Assembly (NCBI GenBank): GCA_937898375.1
Contig: CALEJX010000070.1
Coordinates: 1 to 15,099, forward strand
From: an uncultured Ruminococcus sp.
GTDB lineage: Bacteria; Bacillota; Clostridia; Oscillospirales; Ruminococcaceae
Length of the DNA stretch: 15,099 nucleotides
Direction of reading: 5' to 3'
The notes below the pieces were generated by a model. The model was not told where the DNA came from. It did no database searches and was given only the letters and a program-made list of their open reading frames with translations. The translations under genes were made by a program, and so were the position numbers. Of the stretch, positions 6,540 through 12,254 are shown one piece after another. Every line of letters starts with the position of its first letter. Within the stretch, counting starts at the first letter, position 1.

Positions 6540-7097
6540 ATGTCGGAAATAAGAAAAGTGCGTTCTGAGGAGCTTAAAGCGGTGAGCGGAGAGCTTAAAT
6601 GTGGTGACAAGATACTGCTTTCGGGCGTTGTGTACACTGCGAGGGACGCTGCACATAAAAGATTCAATGCTTTGCTTGACGAGGGAAAGGAACTTCCTAT
6701 CCCTTTGAAAGACGCTGTTATCTACTATGCCGGACCTACTCCTGCCCCTGAGGGAAAGCCTATCGGTTCATGCGGACCGACCACTTCGGGAAGAATGGAC
6801 AGGTTTGCGCCGAGACTGCTTGATCTTGGATTGGGCGGAATGATCGGCAAGGGCGAGAGATCGCAGGAGGTAAGAGACGCTGTGGTAAGAAACGGTGCGG
6901 TCTATCTCTGTGCTATCGGCGGTGCGGGCGCACTTGCCTGCAACTGCATAAAGTCCTGCGAGGTAGTGGCTTTTGAGGAGCTGGGCTGCGAGTCTGTGAA
7001 AAAACTTTATGTTGAGGATTTTCCTCTTGTTGTGGCTGGCGATTGCCATGGGGGAGATATTTTCAGCAGCGGCAGAGCAGAATACTGTCGGGTATAA
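6540..7097 (+). CDS. Class I fumarate hydratase/tartrate dehydratase-type hydro-lyase, beta subunit
   Basis: This is the beta (C-terminal) component of the oxygen-sensitive, 4Fe-4S hydro-lyases that interconvert fumarate and malate or dehydrate tartrate. The 185-residue length is normal for a separate beta chain. Characteristic segments are LSGVVYTARDAAHKRF (28-43), IYYAGPTPAPEGKPIGSCGPT, TTSGRMDRFAP, and GMIGKGERS. The cluster-binding cysteines sit on the alpha subunit, and no alpha gene is in the window: the gene follows the DivIVA-like gene by 9 bases instead. No clear ribosome binding site precedes the ATG, so translation may be coupled to the upstream gene. The substrate (fumarate or tartrate) cannot be told from the sequence. 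A strong terminator follows. Confidence 0.9.
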   Translation: MSEIRKVRSEELKAVSGELKCGDKILLSGVVYTARDAAHKRFNALLDEGKELPIPLKDAVIYYAGPTPAPEGKPIGSCGPTTSGRMDRFAPRLLDLGLGGMIGKGERSQEVRDAVVRNGAVYLCAIGGAGALACNCIKSCEVVAFEELGCESVKKLYVEDFPLVVAGDCHGGDIFSSGRAEYCRV

Positions 7098-7119
7098 CAT
7101 CAAATTTGCGTAAATTGCG

Positions 7120-7153
7120 GTCAGCCGTGTATTTCGACACGGCTGGCTTTTTT
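7120..7153 (+). terminator. Intrinsic terminator after the hydro-lyase beta gene
   Basis: CAGCCGTGT (7122-7130) and ACACGGCTG (7137-7145) form a perfect 9-bp stem around the 6-base loop ATTTCG, extended by one G-U and one G-C pair, and followed by six T (7148-7153). It is a textbook rho-independent terminator. Confidence 0.92.
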
Positions 7154-7239
7154 GTTTGTTGAAAGTCACAAGAATACTTTCTTAAAACTGTGGTATGTTA
7201 CAAATATTTTGAGAGGGGCGGCGGATTTCGTCAATTCTC

Positions 7240-7268
7240 TTGACTTTTATGGTCTAAAATGGTATCAT
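7240..7268 (+). promoter_or_regulatory. Candidate promoter of the SigH-like gene
   Basis: TTGACT (7240-7245) and TATCAT (7263-7268) each match the sigma-A consensus at 5 of 6 positions and are 17 bases apart. The start would be near 7275, about 58 bases before the TTG start codon. The leader contains a small CGCAG/CTGCG inverted repeat. Confidence 0.65.
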
Positions 7269-7332
7269 AACATTACGCAGTGGCGGTAAAAAGGCGCTGC
7301 GGCAAATTTTACGATTAGGTGGGCGGTATTTT

Positions 7333-7893
7333 TTGAGAGACGATCGGCAGGATCAGCATGGAAAGCTTTCAGACGAGCAGCTTGTGTTCAGCGCACAGAA
7401 TGATAAGGCTGCTATCGGCGAGCTTATTGCAAGATATATCTGCACGGTGGAGTTTCTGGCGAAAAAATATGGCGCTGAGGTTCGTGAGGATCTTGTGCAG
7501 GAGGGGCTTATGGGGCTTCTCAGTGCGGTGAGGACCTATCGTGAAGATAAAAACGTGAAGTTTTCAACTTACGCTACAAAATGTATAAAAAACAAGATCA
7601 TTTCATCTGTTCACCAAAATGCGCTTCTTTCAAGCGGCGAGGAAGCTGACCTTGAGGCTATTCTCGGGGGCGGCGGCGATGTGCCTGAGGAGATAGTGGT
7701 GGAGCGTGAGGAGCTGAATGAGCTTTATGATAAGATCACTTCGGCGCTTTCGGAGCAGGAGTGGCAGGTATTTCAATCGTTTTTGAGAGGAATGTCATAC
7801 AATCAGATAGCATTAGGCTTGGGCACGTCGGAAAAGGCGGTAGACAATGCAATGCAGAGAGTCAGACGGAAATTGAGATCACTGTTGAGATAG
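7333..7893 (+). CDS. SigH (Spo0H)-like RNA polymerase sigma factor
   Basis: This is a sigma-70 family factor of 186 residues that directs RNA polymerase to alternative promoters. Region 2 (about 17-95) includes EDLVQEGLMGLLSAVRTYRE and FSTYATKCIKNKI, the core-binding and -10-recognition parts. A short acidic linker with PEEIVVEREEL replaces region 3. Region 4 (about 136-186) ends in KAVDNAMQRVRRKLRSLL, a helix-turn-helix close to that of B. subtilis SigH. The SigH family governs early sporulation and competence genes, but many non-sporulating clostridia keep relatives, so the regulon is unknown. The start codon is TTG, preceded by AGGTGG with 10-base spacing; no in-frame ATG exists near the N-terminus. 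No anti-sigma gene is adjacent. Confidence 0.88.
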   Translation: MRDDRQDQHGKLSDEQLVFSAQNDKAAIGELIARYICTVEFLAKKYGAEVREDLVQEGLMGLLSAVRTYREDKNVKFSTYATKCIKNKIISSVHQNALLSSGEEADLEAILGGGGDVPEEIVVEREELNELYDKITSALSEQEWQVFQSFLRGMSYNQIALGLGTSEKAVDNAMQRVRRKLRSLLR

Positions 7894-7898
7894 GAATA

Positions 7899-7966
7899 TG
7901 GCCGTATAGCTTAATAGCAGAGCGTTGTTTATTCAAAGGTGTCGGTGCAAATCCGACTAGGCACAA
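7899..7966 (+). pseudogene. Degenerate tRNA-like element
   Basis: Between the sigma factor and the zinc-ribbon gene lies a tRNA-shaped sequence. It has U8-A9, a D stem GCTT/GAGC (7909-7912 and 7920-7923), and a perfect 5-bp T stem GTCGG/CCGAC (7941-7945, 7953-7957) with the 7-base loop TGCAAAT. The acceptor stem pairs only partly (GCC-G-TA with TAGGC, one bulge). Only 17 bases separate the D and T stems instead of the usual 23 or so, leaving a 3-bp TTG/CAA anticodon stem and a 6-base loop. No CCA is encoded. It is unlikely to decode a codon; it may be a decayed tRNA or a tRNA-like RNA signal. Confidence 0.4.
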
Positions 7967-7989
7967 TTTTATGTAATGAGGTAAGAACC

Positions 7990-8268
7990 ATGTACGAAGA
8001 CAAGACATTAGTATGTAAGGAGTGCGGAAACGAGTTCGTTTTCACAGCTGGCGAGCAGGAGTTCTATGCTGAGAAAGGTTTCGTTAACGAGCCACAGAGA
8101 TGCAAGGCTTGCAGAGACGCAAGAAAGGCTGCAACAAAGTCTGAGAGACAGACTTACACAGCAACTTGTGCTGCTTGCGGCGGCGAGGCTGTTATTCCTT
8201 TCAAACCAAGAGAGGACAGACCTGTTTATTGCAGCGAGTGTTTCGCTAAGATGAAGGAGCAGGGCTAA
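7990..8268 (+). CDS. Small zinc-ribbon protein (zf-trcl type)
   Basis: The 92-residue product carries three CxxC pairs and one CxxC-like C-G-G segment: CKEC (residues 9-12), CKAC (38-41), CAAC (57-60) and CSEC (79-82). They alternate as two zinc-ribbon units, the first with the sequence FVFTAGEQEFYAEKGF between its cysteine pairs. This matches the small probable zinc-binding proteins widespread in clostridia, whose function is not established. I chose the ATG at 7990 because GAGGTAAG lies 7 bases upstream; an in-frame GTG at 7939 would extend the protein back through the tRNA-like element and has no support. Codon use is biased like that of ftsZ, suggesting good expression. A terminator follows the stop. 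Confidence 0.9.
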   Translation: MYEDKTLVCKECGNEFVFTAGEQEFYAEKGFVNEPQRCKACRDARKAATKSERQTYTATCAACGGEAVIPFKPREDRPVYCSECFAKMKEQG

Positions 8269-8282
8269 TTTTCTGCATAATT

Positions 8283-8309
8283 GAGCTGCCTTTGGGCGGC
8301 TCTTTTTTT
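8283..8309 (+). terminator. Intrinsic terminator after the zinc-ribbon gene
   Basis: GAGCTGCC (8283-8290) and GGCGGCTC (8295-8302) form an 8-bp stem with one G-U pair and a TTTG loop, followed by seven T (8303-8309). It lies between convergent genes, but the - strand side lacks a T-run, so it should act mainly on the + strand. Confidence 0.9.
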
Positions 8310-8317
8310 GTCTGCGG

Positions 8318-9142
8318 CTATTTGATATGGCGGAAAGCGGAGGGGGTCATGCCCTCGTATCTTTTGAAAAGCTTGCAGAAATAGCTTTCAGAGCAAAAGC
8401 CTGTTTCTTCGGCGACCTGCTCGATACTCTTGTCTGTGCCTGTGAGCAGGGCTTTGGCTTCTTGGATACGGCGCTTTGCTATGTACTCCATGGGGCGCAT
8501 ACTGAGCTTTTTGCGAAAAAGCAGGCAAAGGTGCTGTTTTGTTACTCCCGACACACTGCAAAGCTCGTCCATTGTGATAGGGGAAGAGTAGTTGTAGTTT
8601 ATGTAGTCGAGAGCTTTCATAAGGGCGGAGGACACTGCTGTGGCAGGGTCTTTGTATGCGATAAGGCGGTAAAACTCCATAAGAAAATCATACAAATAGC
8701 CTGAGGCTTTGTAATTGCCGAAAATGCTGTCGGTGTGCAGGGCATTGTGCATTTTGCGGAAAATGTGTTCAAGCATTTTTGTGTCGTTGAGTGGGTAGAT
8801 TTTAAGCTCTGTAAGACCGAACTGGGTAAGAATATCCTTTGCGGCATATCCGCAGGGGACTATCCAGTGGATATCCCATATTTCTTCTTCCGTGTAGTAT
8901 TCGTGGGGTATTCCGGCTGGTATGAATATGGCGGTATCAGGTGGTATTGGGGTAGTTTTGCCCTCAAAGATGAGCGTGCCGCTGCCTTTGGTGCAGTAAA
9001 GTATCTGGTCATAGTGGTAGCCCTCTGGTCTTATAAGGTGATCCTGACAGTGCTGCTGACCCATATTTTGCAGATAGAGGGGCAGGGACTTTTCGTTTCC
9101 CAGGATAGGATAATCGGCAAAGAACAAAAATATCAACTCCAT
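8318..9142 (-). CDS. AraC-family transcriptional regulator
   Basis: This is a sugar-sensing type AraC regulator. A cupin-like N-terminal domain (YHYDQILYCTKGSGTLIFEG, then IPPDTAIFIPAGIPHEYY) would bind the ligand. The last 100 residues hold two helix-turn-helix units (ITMDELCSVSGVTKQHLCLL and SIEQVAEETGFCSESYFCKL) and end in the usual F-K-R-Y-x-G-M-T-P-S-x-F-R. It is transcribed away from the two GH2 genes, so it most likely controls them. The start is uncertain: ATG codons at 9172, 9148 and 9142 are in frame and none has a good ribosome binding site. I use 9142 because the candidate - strand promoter overlaps the first codons of the longest form, and MELIF is a natural N-terminus before the ADYPILGNEK segment. 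Confidence 0.9.
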   Translation of the reverse strand: MELIFLFFADYPILGNEKSLPLYLQNMGQQHCQDHLIRPEGYHYDQILYCTKGSGTLIFEGKTTPIPPDTAIFIPAGIPHEYYTEEEIWDIHWIVPCGYAAKDILTQFGLTELKIYPLNDTKMLEHIFRKMHNALHTDSIFGNYKASGYLYDFLMEFYRLIAYKDPATAVSSALMKALDYINYNYSSPITMDELCSVSGVTKQHLCLLFRKKLSMRPMEYIAKRRIQEAKALLTGTDKSIEQVAEETGFCSESYFCKLFKRYEGMTPSAFRHIK

Positions 9143-9162
9143 ATTCATATTGTTATAAATTA

Positions 9163-9191
9163 ATAATATCATTCATTGACTTGCCTGTCAA
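9163..9191 (-). promoter_or_regulatory. Candidate promoter of the AraC-family gene
   Basis: On the - strand, a perfect TTGACA (9191 down to 9186) is followed after 17 bases by TATTAT (9168 down to 9163, 5 of 6 matches). The start would be near 9156, giving a very short leader before the ATG at 9148 or 9142. Confidence 0.6.
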
Positions 9192-9192
9192 T
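9175..9192. promoter_or_regulatory. Palindrome joining two divergent -35 boxes (candidate operator)
   Basis: ATTGAC and GTCAAT form a perfect 6-bp inverted repeat around TTGCCT. The arms are largely the -35 boxes of the two divergent promoters, so a regulator bound here would touch both. Confidence 0.5.
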
Positions 9193-9204
9193 AGCTGATA
9201 AAAT
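9176..9204 (+). promoter_or_regulatory. Candidate promoter of the GH2 operon
   Basis: TTGACT (9176-9181) and TAAAAT (9199-9204), each 5 of 6 to consensus, are 17 bases apart. The start would be near 9211, about 30 bases before the ATG and upstream of AAGGAG (9228-9233). Confidence 0.65.
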
Positions 9205-9240
9205 AATTACAGTAATTTATAAACTAAAAGGAGAACAGCT

Positions 9241-12200
9241 ATGGATATTTTAAAGCTTGCGGCGGAAAATTCGCCAAAGTCGAAAATGATATATCATGAG
9301 GATACTCAGGCTTTGCATATCGGCACGCTTGACAAACACTGCTATTTTATGCCGTTTGCAAAGGGACAAGACCCTTTTGAGAGCCGTGAAAATTCTCAGC
9401 GAATGGAGCTTCTAAACGGCAACTGGGGCTTTCGCTATTATGACAGCATAATAGACCTTGAGGACGATTTTATTCATGAGAAGTTCGAGAACACTATCCC
9501 TGTGCCGTCAAACTGGCAGCTTTACGGCTATGACAAGCCGCAGTACACAAATGTGTGCTATCCCATACCATTTGACCCGCCTTTTGTGCCTGACGATATC
9601 CCTGTGGGAGTTTATCAGCGTGAGTATGAATATTCTCCTGACGGCATGGACAGGGTGCTTGTGTTCGAGGGAGTGGACAGCTGTGTTTATTTGTATGTGA
9701 ATGACAGCTTTGTGGGCTATTCGCAGGTTTCTCACGCTACGGCGGAGTTTGATATCACGCCGTATCTTTCTAAGGGCAAGAATATCATCACTGCCGCTGT
9801 GCTGAAATGGTGCGACGGAACTTATCTTGAAGATCAGGACAAGATAAGGCTTTCGGGAATTTTCAGAGACGTTTATGTGCTTTCAAGACCGAAAATGCGC
9901 CTTGAAAATTATATAGTGAAAACTATTCTCGGCGAGAATGGCTCTGCAAAGCTGGAGTTTACGGCTTTCGGCTGTGATGTTTTTGCAAAGCTTTGCGACA
10001 GCGACGGAGTGACAATGGCTCAGTTTTCGGCTTATGACGGCGAGACTGCTGAGATAAAGATAGAGAACGTCAAGCTTTGGAGTGCTGAAACGCCGTATCT
10101 TTACAGGCTTACTATCAATGCAGGCGAGGAAGTTATCGGCGAGGAAGTGGGTTTCAGAGATGTAAAGGTGGATAAGGGCGTTGTTAAGATAAACGGCAGG
10201 GCTGTGAAGTTCAAGGGCGTAAATCGTCATGACAGCTATCCTGACACGGGATATTATGCTTCCTATGAGCAAATGAAAGCTGACCTTGTGCTTATGAAAA
10301 AGCACAACATAAACGCTGTTAGAGCGTCGCATTATCCTAACTCGCCTGTGTTTTATCAGCTTTGCGACAGGCTGGGGCTTTATGTTATTGATGAAGCAGA
10401 TTTGGAGTCACACGGCTGTGTGGAGGTCTATTATGACTACAAGTGGGACTATTCAGACTACAAGGGCATTGCGATGCTTGCTTGCGATGAGAGGTTTGGT
10501 AGTGCCATAAAAGACCGTGCGGAATGTCTTGTGAAGCGTGATATAAACCGCCCTTGCGTTGTGTTTTGGTCGCTTGGCAATGAGAGCGGCTACGGCAAAA
10601 ATATGCTTGATGAGGCTGAGCTTATAAAGAAGCTTGATGATACAAGGCTTGTGCATTATGAAAGCACGCACTGCCTTGACGGAACTTCCGACAGCGTGCT
10701 TGATGTGGTTTCGGGTATGTATTGGGATTTAAACGGGCTAAAAGGCTATCTTGAAAAGCCTGATGAGAACAGACCGCTTGTTCTGTGTGAATATTGCCAC
10801 GCCATGGGAAATGGTCCGGGTGATCTGGAGGATTATCACAATGTGTTCTATTCCAACGAGCGCTTTTGCGGCGGCTTTGTGTGGGAGTGGTGCGACCATT
10901 CTGTGCCTATAGGAAAGACTTCTGACGGCAAGATAAAATACGGCTACGGCGGAGATTTCGGGGAAAAGCACAATGACGGCAATTTCTGCATGGACGGGCT
11001 TGTTTATCCTGACAGAACGCCCCACACAGGGCTTCTTGAGGTAAAGCAGGTATACAGACCTGTGCGTGTCACAAAAGGGAAAAGCGAGGAAAGCTTTGTT
11101 TTTTCAAGCACTCTCGAGTTTGTGAACGCAGGGGATATACTCGATTGCCGCTATGAGATAACGGACAAAAACGGCATTATCCATATCGGCAGAGTGGATT
11201 TTGATATCGAGCCTATGGGGAGCACTGTGGTGAATGTTTCCAATAATGTGGAGGAGTATGAAAATGAAGCTTTCATAAGGTTTATTTTCACCGCCAAGGA
11301 GGACACTGACTATTGCGAAAAAGGCTATGAGGTGTGCTTCGATCAGCTTAGGATAGCAAAGGGCAAGGCTTGCAAGGTCGCTGAGGTGAAAGCCGATGTT
11401 AAGGCTGAGGAAACGCCTCTTGATATCACTGTGACAGTGGGCGATGTTGTTTACCACTTTGATAAGCGTAAGTCGGCGTTCGTTTCGGTAAAATTCGGCG
11501 GCAGAGAGCTTCTTGACAGACCTTTGCAGTATAACTTCTTCCGTGCGCCTACGGACAATGACGTTATGAAACACAACTGGTATAAGGTACACCTTAATGA
11601 CTTTGATGTGAAAAGCTACGGCTGTGAGCTTTCAGTGAGCGAGGATAGAGCGGAGATAAGCGTCAAACAATCTTTCGGCTGGTCTATACAGCAGCCGTTT
11701 TGCAGGCTGAAAGCTGTCTATGTTATTGACGGCAGCGGACTTGACATAAAATGCGAAGCGGAGTTTTCAAACAAGATAGATATGCTTCCAAGGTTTGGCA
11801 TAAGGCTTTTCATGCCAAAAGATTTTTCAAGGGCGGAATATTTCGGATATGGACCGACAGAAAGCTACATTGACAAGCATCAGGCTTGCTATATGGGCAG
11901 ATTTGCGGCTGATATCGGGGATATGCACGAGGATTATATAAGACCGCAGGAAAACTCTTCACACTATGGGTGCAGGTATCTCACTGTGAGAAGTGAGGAC
12001 ACAAGTGTGAAGTTTACCGCAGGGGAGGAATTTTCATTCAACGCTTCTCAATTTACGCAGGAGGAGCTTGCGGCAAAGGCACATAACTATGAGCTTGAAA
12101 GGTGCGAGAGCAATGTTATCTGCGTTGACTATGCAATGGCAGGGGTCGGCTCGAACTCATGCGGACCAAGGCTTGCGGAGAAATATCAGCTTGAAAAGCC

Positions 12201-12243
12201 TTTGATAAACGCACATTTTCACATTGAGATAAATAAAGTATAA
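9241..12243 (+). CDS. lacZ: Beta-galactosidase, LacZ type (glycoside hydrolase family 2)
   Basis: This enzyme hydrolyses terminal beta-D-galactosides such as lactose with retention of configuration. The 1000-residue length matches the LacZ type (E. coli 1023). Domains in order are: a jelly-roll sugar-binding domain (about 50-215, with LNGNWGFRYY and PSNWQLYGYDKPQYTN), an Ig-like domain, a TIM barrel (about 310-595), a linker Ig-like domain, and the small C-terminal beta-galactosidase domain (about 720-995, with NFFRAPTDND). The acid/base Glu is 448 in WSLGNESGYG and the nucleophile Glu is 517 in LCEYCHAMGNG; VRASHYPNSPVFY and YVIDEADLESHG match LacZ closely. There is no signal peptide, so it is cytoplasmic. 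The ATG has AAGGAG 7 bases upstream. The next GH2 gene starts 11 bases after the stop, so the two form an operon, probably under the AraC regulator. Confidence 0.95.
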   Translation: MDILKLAAENSPKSKMIYHEDTQALHIGTLDKHCYFMPFAKGQDPFESRENSQRMELLNGNWGFRYYDSIIDLEDDFIHEKFENTIPVPSNWQLYGYDKPQYTNVCYPIPFDPPFVPDDIPVGVYQREYEYSPDGMDRVLVFEGVDSCVYLYVNDSFVGYSQVSHATAEFDITPYLSKGKNIITAAVLKWCDGTYLEDQDKIRLSGIFRDVYVLSRPKMRLENYIVKTILGENGSAKLEFTAFGCDVFAKLCDSDGVTMAQFSAYDGETAEIKIENVKLWSAETPYLYRLTINAGEEVIGEEVGFRDVKVDKGVVKINGRAVKFKGVNRHDSYPDTGYYASYEQMKADLVLMKKHNINAVRASHYPNSPVFYQLCDRLGLYVIDEADLESHGCVEVYYDYKWDYSDYKGIAMLACDERFGSAIKDRAECLVKRDINRPCVVFWSLGNESGYGKNMLDEAELIKKLDDTRLVHYESTHCLDGTSDSVLDVVSGMYWDLNGLKGYLEKPDENRPLVLCEYCHAMGNGPGDLEDYHNVFYSNERFCGGFVWEWCDHSVPIGKTSDGKIKYGYGGDFGEKHNDGNFCMDGLVYPDRTPHTGLLEVKQVYRPVRVTKGKSEESFVFSSTLEFVNAGDILDCRYEITDKNGIIHIGRVDFDIEPMGSTVVNVSNNVEEYENEAFIRFIFTAKEDTDYCEKGYEVCFDQLRIAKGKACKVAEVKADVKAEETPLDITVTVGDVVYHFDKRKSAFVSVKFGGRELLDRPLQYNFFRAPTDNDVMKHNWYKVHLNDFDVKSYGCELSVSEDRAEISVKQSFGWSIQQPFCRLKAVYVIDGSGLDIKCEAEFSNKIDMLPRFGIRLFMPKDFSRAEYFGYGPTESYIDKHQACYMGRFAADIGDMHEDYIRPQENSSHYGCRYLTVRSEDTSVKFTAGEEFSFNASQFTQEELAAKAHNYELERCESNVICVDYAMAGVGSNSCGPRLAEKYQLEKPLINAHFHIEINKV

Positions 12244-12254
12244 AGGAGTTTTTT

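Noticed and set aside
7161..7181. Inverted repeat GAAAGT...ACTTTC after the hydro-lyase terminator
   Set aside because: The stem is only 6 bp with a 9-base loop and no T-run; the terminator directly upstream already explains the end of transcription.
7939..7989. GTG start that would extend the zinc-ribbon protein by 17 residues
   Set aside because: It lies in the tRNA-like T arm region and has no good ribosome binding site, whereas the ATG at 7990 has GAGGTAAG at proper spacing and matches the usual N-terminus of the family.
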